Of a stretch of DNA of 64,000 bases, positions 19,457-28,526 are shown in pieces. The stretch comes from CAIKMD01 sp036501365 (GTDB lineage: Bacteria; Pseudomonadota; Alphaproteobacteria; ATCC43930; CGMCC-115725). The notes below the pieces were generated by a model. The model was given only the letters and a program-made list of their open reading frames with translations. It was not told the origin of the DNA and did not search any database. How positions within the stretch are numbered: the first letter of the stretch is position 1; every line of letters starts with the position of its first letter. The DNA is taken from assembly GCA_036501365.1 (NCBI GenBank), contig DASYAL010000019.1, positions 60,539 to 124,538 of the forward strand, in the 5' to 3' direction. Position numbers and translations under genes: made by a program.

Positions 19457-20443
19457 ATGCGCGCGATGCGACTCGACGCCGCGGGAAGACAGCTCCGGCT
19501 CGATGCGACGCTGGCGATACCGCAGCCGGGGCCGCATCAGGTCGGGCTGCGCATCACCGCTTGCGGCGTCTGCCGCACCGATCTCCACATCGTCGACGGC
19601 GAGCTCGCCGAGCCGAAGCTGCCGCTGACGCCCGGACATGAGATCGTCGGCGTGGTCGAAAGCATCGGCGCCGGCGTCACCGGCCTTAAGCCTGGCGACC
19701 GCATCGGCGTGCCGTGGCTCGGCTTCACTTGCGGCGTTTGCGATTTCTGCTGCAGCGGCCGCGAGAATCTCTGCGATCGCGCGCGCTTCACCGGCTATCA
19801 CCTCGATGGCGGCTATGCCGAGTACGCCGTCGCCGATGCGCGTTTCTGCTTTCCGCTGCCGCCCGGCCTCGACGACATCGCCGCGGCGCCGTTGCTCTGC
19901 GCCGGGCTCATCGGCTATCGCGCGTTGCGTCTCGCCGGCGCGGCGGATCGGCTCGGCATCTACGGTTTCGGCGCGGCGGCGCATATCGTCGCGCAAGTCG
20001 CGCGCCATCGCGGACAGCGCGTCTTCGCCTTCACCCGCGACGGCGATCGCACGGGCCAGGACTTCGCGCGGCGCCTCGGCGCGGTCTGGGCCGCCGGCTC
20101 GAGCGAATTGCCGCCCGAAAAGCTCGACGCGGCACTGATCTTCGCGCCCGTCGGCGCGCTGGTGCCGGCCGCGCTCGCCGCCACGAATAAAGGCGGCACG
20201 GTGGTCTGCGCCGGCATCCATATGAGCGACATCCCGCGCTTCCCCTATTCCCTCTTATGGGAAGAGCGCGTCGTCCGCTCGGTCGCCAACCTGACGCGAC
20301 AAGATGGCGAGGAATTCCTCGCCCTCGCGCCGCAAGTGCCGGTCGAGACGACGACGCGCGCCTATCCTCTGGAGCAGGCGAACGAAGCGCTCGCCGATCT
20401 GCGCGCGGGGCGCCTCACCGGCGCCGCGGTGCTGGTGCCGTAA
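19457..20443 (+). CDS. Zinc-dependent alcohol dehydrogenase, AdhA-like
   Basis: 328-residue medium-chain dehydrogenase. The catalytic zinc site has Cys in ACGVCRTDLH, His in TPGHEIVG and Cys in LLCAGLIGYRAL. The structural zinc site is CGVCDFCCSGRENLC. GIYGFGAAAHIVAQVA is the nucleotide-binding turn with GFGAAA instead of GxGxxG. The overall pattern matches the zinc-binding alcohol dehydrogenase family protein subgroup that is often linked to aldehyde reduction. Physiological substrate unknown. It follows the beta-propeller gene by 10 bases with GAGG before its ATG. Confidence 0.92.
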   Translation: MRAMRLDAAGRQLRLDATLAIPQPGPHQVGLRITACGVCRTDLHIVDGELAEPKLPLTPGHEIVGVVESIGAGVTGLKPGDRIGVPWLGFTCGVCDFCCSGRENLCDRARFTGYHLDGGYAEYAVADARFCFPLPPGLDDIAAAPLLCAGLIGYRALRLAGAADRLGIYGFGAAAHIVAQVARHRGQRVFAFTRDGDRTGQDFARRLGAVWAAGSSELPPEKLDAALIFAPVGALVPAALAATNKGGTVVCAGIHMSDIPRFPYSLLWEERVVRSVANLTRQDGEEFLALAPQVPVETTTRAYPLEQANEALADLRAGRLTGAAVLVP

Positions 20444-20551
20444 TCTGACCCGACGCTACCGATCTCGCCCGGTATGGAATGATATCGAGCATTTGGTGGA
20501 GCACGCATGAAGAAGGGGCTCATCGAAATTTCTCTAGTTCTGCGCTACGGA

Positions 20552-21118
20552 TCAACGGCGTCCTAGCCGGATCGTCAGGTCGGCGAGATTTTCCAGCAAT
20601 TGCTTGATGAAATCGCGCGAGGCCTGGTCGGTCAGCTTGCCGGCGGCATCGAATTTCTGCGCCGCGCCGCCGACATAGACATGCGGCAGGTTGACGACAT
20701 AGACGTTGAGGCCGGAAAGGATCCAGCGCAGATCGCGCTGGCTGCGCGCGGTGCCGAGCGCGCCACCGCTGGCGCCGACGATCGCGGCGGTCTTGCCGTC
20801 GAACGGCATGTTGGGCGGGCGCGAGGCCCAGTCGATCGCGTTCTTCAGCACGCCCGAGACCGAATAATTGTATTCGGGCGAGGCGAGGAAGATCGCATCG
20901 GAGGCCGCGATCGCGGCGCGGAACTTCTGCGCCTCGGGCGGATAGCCGGCGGTGCGGACGTCGTCGTTGTACATCGGCATCGGCGCGAGATCGTAGAGCT
21001 CGAAGCTCATGCCCGGAGGTGCGAGCTCCTTCGCCGCATGTAGCAGCATCGTGTTGTACGAGCCTTTGCGCAGGCTGCCGGAAAGCGCGAGCACTTTGAG
21101 AGGCATGGCGTCGGCCAT
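20552..21118 (-). CDS. NAD(P)H-dependent FMN reductase / quinone reductase
   Basis: 188-residue flavodoxin-like protein. The FMN phosphate loop is ALSGSLRKGSYN, and the second flavin site is ASPEYNYSVSGVLKNAIDW, followed by GKTAAIVGASGGALGTARSQRDLR. These are the signatures of the NADPH-dependent FMN reductase family (chromate reductase ChrR, azoreductase, ArsH relatives). It probably performs two-electron reduction of quinones in the cytoplasm. AAAGAACCCC is the upstream context and gives only a weak ribosome-binding site. It is transcribed alone. Confidence 0.9.
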   Translation of the reverse strand: MADAMPLKVLALSGSLRKGSYNTMLLHAAKELAPPGMSFELYDLAPMPMYNDDVRTAGYPPEAQKFRAAIAASDAIFLASPEYNYSVSGVLKNAIDWASRPPNMPFDGKTAAIVGASGGALGTARSQRDLRWILSGLNVYVVNLPHVYVGGAAQKFDAAGKLTDQASRDFIKQLLENLADLTIRLGRR

Positions 21119-21180
21119 CGGGGTTCTTTCGCTCCTTGTTCTGCGATCGTCGCGCCGTCGATGACTGCGAGCCGACTAGT

Positions 21181-21744
21181 CTACCAGCGGCGCACCCGCC
21201 CGACATCGACATGGACGAAATCGGAGCGCGGATAATAGCCGACGCCGCCGTCGCGCAAACTCAGCGCCGCGCGCTGCACCGCCGCGAGCGGCCGGTCAGG
21301 AAGGCGCAGATCGATCGCCTGGCCGTACATATGGAGGCTGTTGGCGGCGACGCCCTCGGTGGTCTCGCGCAGCATCAGGTTGGTCGCGGGCGAGCGGTAG
21401 CCGCCGATCACCAGATAGGGCGCGTTGCTGCGCAGCGCCGCGCGCAGATGGGCGAGGAGATCGAACAGCCGCGGATCGATCGGACGGACCTCGTCGGTGC
21501 GGAAGTCGCGCAACAGATAATCGATGCGCTCGGTCGCGTCGGGCAGATAGCGGCCCTCCGCCCAATAGACGATATTGAGCGATTCACCGGTATGCAGGTG
21601 GTGAAACGCGAGCGTGCGCTTGATCGCTTCGCGCGGAAAGGCGGCGGCTTTCTTCGGAAAGCTCGGCGCGGCGATAATCCCCGTCACCGCCGCCGCCGCG
21701 AGGCCAAGCAGGTCCCGCCGCGCGTGGCGCTTCGTCTCTTTCAT
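21181..21744 (-). CDS. Exported M15-type (DUF882/YcbK) peptidase
   Basis: 187 residues. The N-terminus KRHARRDLLGLAAAAVTG has a twin-arginine look and ends near AAAFP. The catalytic zinc set of the M15/VanX/YcbK fold is visible: GGYRSPATN, HMYGQAIDLRL (His and Asp ligands) and FVHVDVG (third His with catalytic Asp). E. coli YcbK is the named relative. Its likely role is peptidoglycan trimming in the periplasm. It lies 29 bases after the L,D-transpeptidase gene on the same strand, the same pairing as ycbB-ycbK in E. coli. Confidence 0.88.
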   Translation of the reverse strand: MKETKRHARRDLLGLAAAAVTGIIAAPSFPKKAAAFPREAIKRTLAFHHLHTGESLNIVYWAEGRYLPDATERIDYLLRDFRTDEVRPIDPRLFDLLAHLRAALRSNAPYLVIGGYRSPATNLMLRETTEGVAANSLHMYGQAIDLRLPDRPLAAVQRAALSLRDGGVGYYPRSDFVHVDVGRVRRW

Positions 21745-21773
21745 TCTCTATTCCCCCGTCCCCGATAGTGTCG

Positions 21774-23339
21774 TCAGCTACTGGTACCCTTATTGTCCCT
21801 TGCCGCCATGTGATCGGCGGCGGCACGCGCCGCGAGCGCATCGGCGAGCCGATGGTCGCGGCCATAAACATCGTCGCGGAATTCAACCGCGCCGTCGGGA
21901 TCGACGAACGCGGTCCAATAGAGCACGTAGACCGGAAGACTCTTGGTCAGCTTCACGCTCCGCGTCTCGCCGGTGGCGATTGCGGCATCGAGCGCGTCGC
22001 GTGACCACTGGTCGGAACCGAGCAGGATATGCGCCAGCTCGCGCGGGTCCTCGACGCGGACGCAGCCATGGCTCAGATAGCGCCGCGCCTGGGTGAACAG
22101 CCGCTGGTCGGGCGTGTCGTGCATGTAGATGTCGTCGGGATTGGGCATCTCGAACTTCACCCGGCCGAGCGAGTTCTTCGGACCCGGAACCTGGATAAGC
22201 TCCTGGCCGTCCGGGACCTCGAGATAGACGTAGCCGCCGCGCGCCAGATAGCGCGGATCGCGCTTAAGCGCCGGGCGGATCTCGTTCACGATGATCGAAT
22301 CCGGCACCAGCCAGGGCGGGTTCAGCAGCACCGAGCGCATCCGCGCGCGGAGGATCGGCGTCGGATGGATCGGCGCGCCGACGACCGCGCGCATGACCCG
22401 CGGGGGCTGATCTTCCTGATAGAGCGTGGCGGTGGCCGCCGGGACGTTGACCTCGATGCGATCGACCGCCTCGATGCGCGGCAGCGCGCGCCAGCGTTCG
22501 AGATTGAGGCGAATCTGGTGCACGCGCGCCGTTGGCGAAACGTCGAGCGCGGCGACCGTTTGCCGGCCGATCGCGCCGTCGGGCGCCAGGCCATGCGCCG
22601 CCTGGAAATTCGCCATGGCCGCCGCGAGCGCCGGATCGTAGAGCGCCGGATCGCTCGTCGCGACGGCGCCGCCATCGAGATAGCCCTCGGCCAGCAGCCG
22701 ATCGCGCAGCGCCGGAACCACCTCGCTATGGTCACCCGGCTTGAGGGTGCTGGGGATTGCGAGGGCATGCCACGCCTTCGGATCGTAAGCCGCATAGCGT
22801 TGCAGCGCCGCGCGCAGGGCTTCGTAGCCCGGCTCATGCGGCGCGAGCGCCGCGAGCACGGTGGCGACATCGCCCGCCATCGCCAGGTTAAAAACCTTGG
22901 CAGCGTCGAAAACCGGCCGATCGATCCGCCAGTCGGTCTCGAAGTCTTGCGGCGCGACATGGCCGCGCGCCAGGTCGGAGGCGTAGCGGAGGAAGGCGTC
23001 GCTCAGCAGCAATTCGCGGTCCACCGGCCCGGTCGCCTTGACCGCATAGGCGGACGCCTCGAGGCCGTGCGATTCCGCCTCGGCCACCGCGCGCTCGAAA
23101 GATTGCGTGCGCGCCTCGGTCCAGACCGGCTGGAAATCGCGCGCCGCGTAGAGGATGGTGAGGGTCGGCTTGTCGACCGCGTGGCCCGCGAGCATCAGCG
23201 GGGTGTTGCCTTGGAGCGACGCCGCGATCGCGGTGCTATCGGCCGCAACCGGCGCAGCAAGGACGGGGCCCGGCGCGATCCATGCGCCGATGCATGCTAA
23301 AACGAGCAGCCACCGCACAAAAAAACCGACTCTCGGCAT
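21774..23339 (-). CDS. L,D-transpeptidase, YcbB/LdtD type
   Basis: 521 residues with a signal peptide (FFVRWLLVLACIGAWIAPGPVLAAP). A scaffold region is followed by a peptidoglycan-binding domain (ANFQAAHGLAPDGAIGRQTVAALD, about 235-260) and a C-terminal YkuD domain (about 295-470). The catalytic motif is YLSHGCVRVEDP with the nucleophilic Cys, preceded by the conserved YMHDTP. The enzyme forms 3-3 cross-links in peptidoglycan and is insensitive to most penicillins in relatives. It is the first gene of a pair with the M15 peptidase. No upstream gene shares its direction. Confidence 0.93.
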   Translation of the reverse strand: MPRVGFFVRWLLVLACIGAWIAPGPVLAAPVAADSTAIAASLQGNTPLMLAGHAVDKPTLTILYAARDFQPVWTEARTQSFERAVAEAESHGLEASAYAVKATGPVDRELLLSDAFLRYASDLARGHVAPQDFETDWRIDRPVFDAAKVFNLAMAGDVATVLAALAPHEPGYEALRAALQRYAAYDPKAWHALAIPSTLKPGDHSEVVPALRDRLLAEGYLDGGAVATSDPALYDPALAAAMANFQAAHGLAPDGAIGRQTVAALDVSPTARVHQIRLNLERWRALPRIEAVDRIEVNVPAATATLYQEDQPPRVMRAVVGAPIHPTPILRARMRSVLLNPPWLVPDSIIVNEIRPALKRDPRYLARGGYVYLEVPDGQELIQVPGPKNSLGRVKFEMPNPDDIYMHDTPDQRLFTQARRYLSHGCVRVEDPRELAHILLGSDQWSRDALDAAIATGETRSVKLTKSLPVYVLYWTAFVDPDGAVEFRDDVYGRDHRLADALAARAAADHMAARDNKGTSS

Positions 23340-23459
23340 CGAATGCCGACCCCTTTTCGTCCTAAACCATTAACCATAAGCCGGGCGTATGCAAGCCTTT
23401 AGCATGGCGGCGGGCGCGAAACCGGCAAAATGCTTGGGACGCGAGGAAGGTTAAAACCG

Positions 23460-24290
23460 ATGGACCAAATTTCGGTTAAAAACGTGACCATTCCGGCGCT
23501 GGGTTTCGGCACCTGGGCGCTGTCGGGCAACGCCGCCTATCAGGCGACCCGCCTCGCGCTCGAACTCGGCTACCGCCATATCGATACGGCGCAGATCTAC
23601 GGCAACGAGGCGGAGATCGGCCGCGCCATCCGCGACAGCGGCATCGCCCGCGATGCGATCTTCCTCACCACCAAGATCGCGCCGAGCAATCTGCGCGCGG
23701 CCGAGGTGAAGCGCTCGCATGAGGAGAGCCTGAAGCGACTCGGTCTCGATCAGGTCGACCTCCTGCTGATCCATTGGCCAAATGCGCAGACGCCGCTCGG
23801 CGAGACGCTCGACGCCCTCGCGGCGCTGCGCGCCGCCGGCAAGACGCGGACCATCGGCGTCAGCAATTTCACCGTGGCGCTGCTGCGCGAGGCAGTCGAG
23901 CGCCACGGCGCCGATCTCTTCTGCAACCAGGTCGAATATCATCCTTTCCTCGCGCAGCGGCCGCTGCGCGAGGCGATGCGCCGCTATGGGCTGATGCTCA
24001 CCGCCTACGCGCCGGTGGCGCGCGGCCGCGCCTTTCGCGATCCGACGCTCGCGGCGATCGGGCGTCGCTACGGCAAGTCTGGCGGCCAGGTCGCGCTGCG
24101 CTGGCTCTTGGATCAAGAGCGGGTCGGCGCGATCCCGAAGGCCGATCGCCGCGAGCACGCGGCGGCCAATATCGACATCTTCGATTTCGCGCTGACGCCG
24201 GAGGATCGCGCCGCGATCGATGAGCTTGCCGAGGAGCGCGACCGGCTGGTCGAATGGGGCGGCTACACGCCGGACTGGGACGAAGGCTGA
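23460..24290 (+). CDS. Aldo/keto reductase
   Basis: 276-residue TIM-barrel oxidoreductase. GAGGAAGG sits 9 bases before the ATG at 23460, which decides that start over 23430. The catalytic tetrad is visible: Asp and Tyr in YRHIDTAQIYGNE, Lys in LTTKI, and His in LLIHWPN. The NADPH-binding end reads AIPKADRREHAAANIDIFDF. It resembles 2,5-diketo-D-gluconate reductase/DkgB-type enzymes that reduce aldehydes and methylglyoxal, but substrate cannot be fixed. It is divergent from the L,D-transpeptidase and followed by the ABC importer. Confidence 0.93.
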   Translation: MDQISVKNVTIPALGFGTWALSGNAAYQATRLALELGYRHIDTAQIYGNEAEIGRAIRDSGIARDAIFLTTKIAPSNLRAAEVKRSHEESLKRLGLDQVDLLLIHWPNAQTPLGETLDALAALRAAGKTRTIGVSNFTVALLREAVERHGADLFCNQVEYHPFLAQRPLREAMRRYGLMLTAYAPVARGRAFRDPTLAAIGRRYGKSGGQVALRWLLDQERVGAIPKADRREHAAANIDIFDFALTPEDRAAIDELAEERDRLVEWGGYTPDWDEG

Positions 24291-24365
24291 CGCTTCGAGA
24301 CGCCGCTGCCGGCGCCTCGGGCCCGTTCTATTTACAAAGTCGATAGCCGGCGCTAACCCCAGGCC

Positions 24366-25397
24366 ATGAGCTGCTGCGATCCCAACCTCGCGATCTGGGA
24401 CGGCGTCACCATGCGCCGCCGCACCGTCCTCAAGGGCGCGGCCGCGCTCGCCGGCGTCTTCGGCGCCAATCCCGCGCGCGCCGCCGGCAAGAGCGTGAAA
24501 CTCGCGTTCTGCAGCCAGCTCCTTTGCATCATCCCTTACGTGGTCGCCAGCCATGACGGGCATTTCCAGAAGGAAGGGCTCGAGGTCGAGCTCGTCTATA
24601 TGCGCGGCGGCCAAGCGGCGATGCAGGCGCTCGTCGGCGGCGCGGTCGATTACGCCGCGACCGCGCTCGACGTCGCGCTTCAGGCTTATGCCCATGGCGC
24701 GGCGGTGAAGCGCTTCGCCGCGACCGGCAAGCTGCCGCTTTTCGCGCTCGTCGTCTCGCCGCAAGACGCGAGCAAGATCAATTCGCTCAAGGATCTCGAA
24801 GGCAAGACGATCGGCATTTCCGGCCTCGGCAATGCCGATCACGCGCTCACGCTTTTCCTCCTGAAGAAGGCCGGCGCCGACGCCTCGAAGGTGCAGTTCG
24901 CGACCATCGGCACCAATCTCCTCGAGGCGCTGCGCCAGGGCCAGCTCGACGCCGGCATGGTGCAGGAGCCGGCGCTGACGCTCATCACCCAAGCCGGCGG
25001 CAAGGTGCTGGTCAATGCGATGAACACCGCCGACGCGCAGAAATATCTCGGCGGCAATTACGAATTCATGGGCGTTGCAGCCCGCGCCGGCGAGATCCAG
25101 GCGCGCAAGGACGAGATCACGGCGCTGGTCAAAGGATTGCAAAGCGCCCTCGTCGCGGTGCAGCAGGTGACGCCGGACGATCTCGTCAAGGCGCTGCCGC
25201 CCGAGATGACCACCGGCGCCGATCTCGGCCAGATGCGCGACATCCTCGGCCGCTATCGCGCCTCGCTCTATCCCACCAGCGTCGCGATGAACCGCGCCGC
25301 CGAGGATCGCGTCGCGCAATCGCTCACCATCGCCGGCCTGCTGCCGCCCGGCACCGACACTTCGGGACTCTACGATACCGCCTTCGCGAGCGGCTGA
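24366..25397 (+). CDS. ABC importer substrate-binding protein, SsuA/TauA/NMT1 type
   Basis: 343 residues with MRRRTVLKGAAALAGVFGANPARA as a twin-arginine-like signal; translation may start at 24366 or at this internal ATG (24411). The mature protein has the type 2 periplasmic-binding fold of the nitrate/sulfonate/thiamine-precursor group (CSQLLCIIPYVVASHDGHFQKEGLEVEL, GGAVDYAATALDVALQ, GKTIGISGLGNADH). It delivers the ligand to the permease encoded two genes later. The ligand is unknown; aliphatic sulfonates, taurine, nitrate or pyrimidine precursors all use this family. The opposing sulfatase gene makes an organosulfur substrate worth testing. Confidence 0.88.
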   Translation: MSCCDPNLAIWDGVTMRRRTVLKGAAALAGVFGANPARAAGKSVKLAFCSQLLCIIPYVVASHDGHFQKEGLEVELVYMRGGQAAMQALVGGAVDYAATALDVALQAYAHGAAVKRFAATGKLPLFALVVSPQDASKINSLKDLEGKTIGISGLGNADHALTLFLLKKAGADASKVQFATIGTNLLEALRQGQLDAGMVQEPALTLITQAGGKVLVNAMNTADAQKYLGGNYEFMGVAARAGEIQARKDEITALVKGLQSALVAVQQVTPDDLVKALPPEMTTGADLGQMRDILGRYRASLYPTSVAMNRAAEDRVAQSLTIAGLLPPGTDTSGLYDTAFASG

Positions 25398-26180
25398 GTG
25401 CTCCGCGTCACCGACCTGGCGTTGTCCTACGGCGCGACGCCGGTCTTGGAAGGCGTCGGCATGGAGGTGGAGGACGGCGAGTTCGTCAGCCTCGTCGGCC
25501 CCTCGGGCTCGGGCAAAAGCACCATCCTGCGTGCGATCATCGGCTTGCAGGCGCCCTCGGCCGGCAAGGTCGAGCTCGGCGTCGCCAAGGACAAGATCGG
25601 CTTCCTCTTCCAGGACGACGCGCTGTTGCCGTGGCGGCGCGCGGCGGAGAATGTCGCACTCGGCTTGAGGCTGCGCGGCATGGCGAAAGCCGACGCGCTA
25701 GCGCGCGCCGAGGAATGGCTCGGCCGCTTGGGACTGCATGGTTTCGGGGCGCGCTATCCGCGTGAGCTCTCGGGCGGCCAGCGCAAGCGCGTCGCGCTCG
25801 CGCAGGTTCTCGCGCTGGAGCCGCAACTCTTGCTGATGGACGAGCCGTTCTCGGCGCTCGACGCCATCACCCGCGCGCGGCTGTCGCAGGATTTGCTCAA
25901 GCTGGTCGAAGACCATCGCCTGAGCGTGCTTCTCGTCACGCACGATCTCGAAGAAGCGCTGGCGCTCTCCGACAACGTCTATCTGCTGTCGCGCGGACCC
26001 AAGGCGCGGATCGCCGGCCAATACCCGGTGCCGATCCCGCGGCCGCGCGACATCATCAAGGCGCGCACCCATCCGGAATTCGGGCCGCTGCTCGAGCGCA
26101 TCTGGCAGAATCTGTCGCGCGAAGTGGTCGGCGAGCCGGGGAAGGACGAGCAATGGGCCGGATTTTCGATCGGCCTTTGA
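25398..26180 (+). CDS. ABC importer ATPase, SsuB/TauB type
   Basis: 260 residues, starting at a GTG that directly abuts the TGA of the binding-protein gene. Walker A is GPSGSGKST, Q-loop FLFQDDALLPWR, signature LSGGQRKRVALAQ, Walker B LLLMDEPFSALD and switch His LLVTHDLEEAL. The Q-loop wording with DDALLPW and the EEAL ending are typical of the nitrate/sulfonate/taurine importer class. It powers the permease encoded by the next gene, with which it overlaps by 28 bases, so translation of the two is coupled. Confidence 0.94.
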   Translation: MLRVTDLALSYGATPVLEGVGMEVEDGEFVSLVGPSGSGKSTILRAIIGLQAPSAGKVELGVAKDKIGFLFQDDALLPWRRAAENVALGLRLRGMAKADALARAEEWLGRLGLHGFGARYPRELSGGQRKRVALAQVLALEPQLLLMDEPFSALDAITRARLSQDLLKLVEDHRLSVLLVTHDLEEALALSDNVYLLSRGPKARIAGQYPVPIPRPRDIIKARTHPEFGPLLERIWQNLSREVVGEPGKDEQWAGFSIGL

Positions 26181-26911
26181 CGCGCCAGCTCATCGGCCTC
26201 GCGGTCCTGCTGATCGTGTGGCAGGCGGCGGCGAATGCCGGCTGGCTCAATCCGCTCTACATGCCCTCGCCGGTGAAGATCGGCGCCGCGCTCTATGCGC
26301 TTTTCGCCGGCGGCACGATCTGGCCGCATCTCGCCGCGACCTTCGCCGCGGCGCTCGGCGGCCTCGCCATCGGCGTTATCGTCGGCGTGATCCTTGGCGC
26401 GGCCGCCGCGATCCTGCCGGTGATCGCCGAGCTCTTGGAGCCGGTGATGATCCTCCTCAACGCGGTGCCGCGCGTGGTGCTGGCGCCGCTCTTCGTCATC
26501 TGGCTCGGCATCGGCCTCGCCAGCAAGGTCGCGCTCTCCTTCCTGCTGGTCGCGGTGCTGATCTTCTTCACCGTCTACACCGGCATCCGCCAGGTCGACC
26601 GCAAGCTGGTCGAGCGCGTCATCACCCTGGGCGGCGGCCGCGGCACCTTGCTGCGCGAGGTCTATATGCCGTCGGTCACCGCCTGGGTGCTCGGCAATCT
26701 CAAGGTCGCCGTCGGCTTCGCCTTCACCGGCGCGGTGGTCGGCGAGTTCGTCGCCGCGACCAAGGGCCTCGGCTATCTCCTCTCCTTCGCCCAGAGCACC
26801 TACAACGCCGCGCTGATGCTGGCGCTGGTGCTGGTGATCATGGTGTTCGTGCTGTTGATCTTCATCGCGTCGGAATGGCTCGAGAAGCGCCTGACGCGCT
26901 GGCGAGGATAG
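26153..26911 (+). CDS. ABC importer permease, SsuC/TauC type
   Basis: 252-residue inner-membrane protein with six hydrophobic helices and the BPD transport signature of this class (ITLGGGRGTLLREVYMPSVTAWVLGNLKVAVGFAFTGAVVGEF). The EAA-loop that docks on the ATPase lies in that segment. With the two preceding genes it makes a complete importer. Its stop lies 3 bases from the end of the convergent sulfatase gene, so no room for a dedicated terminator exists and the transcripts must overlap. Confidence 0.93.
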   Translation: MGRIFDRPLTRQLIGLAVLLIVWQAAANAGWLNPLYMPSPVKIGAALYALFAGGTIWPHLAATFAAALGGLAIGVIVGVILGAAAAILPVIAELLEPVMILLNAVPRVVLAPLFVIWLGIGLASKVALSFLLVAVLIFFTVYTGIRQVDRKLVERVITLGGGRGTLLREVYMPSVTAWVLGNLKVAVGFAFTGAVVGEFVAATKGLGYLLSFAQSTYNAALMLALVLVIMVFVLLIFIASEWLEKRLTRWRG

Positions 26912-26914
26912 CGG

Positions 26915-28504
26915 CTAAGCCACCGCGGTCGGATTGGGGCTGGTTTCCGAGACCGCGATCATCTTCTTCGCGAGCTGCAGGAGCAGCTCGCCGCGGATCG
27001 CTTGCGCCGCCGGCTCATCCCAGAGATTGATCGATTCATCCGGGTCGCGTTCGCGATCGTAGAGCTCGCCCCACGCGACGCCGTCATAGAGGCTGAGGCG
27101 ATAGCGTTCGGTCACCAGGCTACGCACGCGCGCCCGGGTCGGCAGGCCGACGCCGAGGCGCTGCCCCTCCTCTTCGACCAGCATGTCCTCATAAAGCGGC
27201 GTGCCGCGCTCGATCAGCGGCGCCAGATTGCGGCCCTGGATGCCGTTGAAGCCGGGGGCGCCGGCGCGGGCGAGGATCGTCGGCGCGAGATCGATGGTGC
27301 CGGCGAAGGCGGCGCTGCGCTTAGCCCTGGGGCCTTGCGGATCGCGCCAGAGAAACGGCACCTGAGTGATGCTGCGGTAATGGATCGGGCCTTTCAGCAG
27401 GAGCTGATGGTCGCCCATGAAGTCGCCGTGATCGGCGGTGAAGATCACCACGGTGTTGTCGGTAAGACCAAGCGCGTCGAGCCGCGCCAGCACCTTGCCG
27501 ACGCTGGCGTCGATCATGCTGATGAGGCCGTAATTGAGCGCGATCGCCTCGCGCGTTTCGCGCTCGGTCGCGGCGAAGAGCATCGGCGTATGCTTCACCG
27601 CCTTGCCCTGGTCGCGCTGCGCATGCAGCCATTTCACATGCGGCGGCAGGCGATCGGTCGGCGCGCGGAACGAGCGCGGCAGCTCGACCTCGTCGGGCCG
27701 ATACATCTCCCAATACTTGCCCGCCGGAGTGAAAGGATGATGCGGATCGGCATAGGAGCACATCAGGAAGAAGGGCTTGCCCGACGCCGCGTAATCCTCG
27801 AGCCGCGCGAGCGTGCGCTCGGTGCAATAGCCATTGGGATGGAGCTCGGGCGGCAGGCGCGTGCGCCAGGCCTGGTGGAAGCGCGTCAGCTCGAAGTCCG
27901 GCGCCGGCAACGCGTTCTTCTCGCCGATGAGCCTTTCGGCATCGGGCTGCTTCGCACGCAGCCAGCGCCGGTAATGGCCTTCGAGATCGTCGCCGTGCTC
28001 GATGGTGAGATCGACCGCGGCGAAGCCATAGAACGGCAGATCGAGATCGAAATCGGGATCGGCCTTCCACGACGGGACCCATTCCTGGTCGTAGCGCCCG
28101 GCGGCGCTCGGCCGCGCTTCGATCGCCAGCCGGTCTTTCGGATCGAGCGGCCATTGCGGCGGATTGCCGGTCATGTTCTGGAGATGCGATTTGCCGATGA
28201 GCGCCGTCGCATATCCGGCGCGGCGCAGCATCTCGACGAAGGTGGTGGCATCGAGCGACAAGGGGATGCCGTTGTGGCGCACGCCATGGACCGAGGGCAT
28301 GCGGCCGGTGAACAAGGTCGCGCGGTTCGGCATGCAGATCGGCGAGGCGACATAGAAGGCGTCGCTCGCGAAGCCCGCCGCGGCCAGCGCGTCGATCTGT
28401 GGCGTCTTGACGATGCGGTTGCCGTAACAGCCGAGATGATCCCAGCGCAGCTGATCGGCGATGAAAAAGAGGAAGTTCGGCCGGTCGCCGCGCTTTGCCG
28501 TCAT
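26915..28504 (-). CDS. Sulfatase with intact formylglycine motif
   Basis: 529-residue alkaline-phosphatase-fold sulfatase. The metal site starts PNFLFFIADQLRWDHLGCYGN, and the maturation motif is SPICMPNRATLFTGR (C-x-P-x-R), whose Cys is converted to formylglycine by a sulfatase-modifying enzyme. FTADHGDFMGDHQLLLKGP supplies the second pair of metal ligands. There is no signal peptide, so it should be cytoplasmic, which suits an imported sulfate ester such as choline sulfate or an aryl/sugar sulfate. It converges on the ABC importer. GAAGCG is only a weak ribosome site. Confidence 0.92.
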   Translation of the reverse strand: MTAKRGDRPNFLFFIADQLRWDHLGCYGNRIVKTPQIDALAAAGFASDAFYVASPICMPNRATLFTGRMPSVHGVRHNGIPLSLDATTFVEMLRRAGYATALIGKSHLQNMTGNPPQWPLDPKDRLAIEARPSAAGRYDQEWVPSWKADPDFDLDLPFYGFAAVDLTIEHGDDLEGHYRRWLRAKQPDAERLIGEKNALPAPDFELTRFHQAWRTRLPPELHPNGYCTERTLARLEDYAASGKPFFLMCSYADPHHPFTPAGKYWEMYRPDEVELPRSFRAPTDRLPPHVKWLHAQRDQGKAVKHTPMLFAATERETREAIALNYGLISMIDASVGKVLARLDALGLTDNTVVIFTADHGDFMGDHQLLLKGPIHYRSITQVPFLWRDPQGPRAKRSAAFAGTIDLAPTILARAGAPGFNGIQGRNLAPLIERGTPLYEDMLVEEEGQRLGVGLPTRARVRSLVTERYRLSLYDGVAWGELYDRERDPDESINLWDEPAAQAIRGELLLQLAKKMIAVSETSPNPTAVA

Positions 28505-28526
28505 CGTTGTTCGCTTCGCGAGGTGC

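Noticed and set aside
23451..25319. 622-codon open frame antisense to the aldo/keto reductase and binding protein
   Set aside because: Same reason: crosses real genes, no motif.
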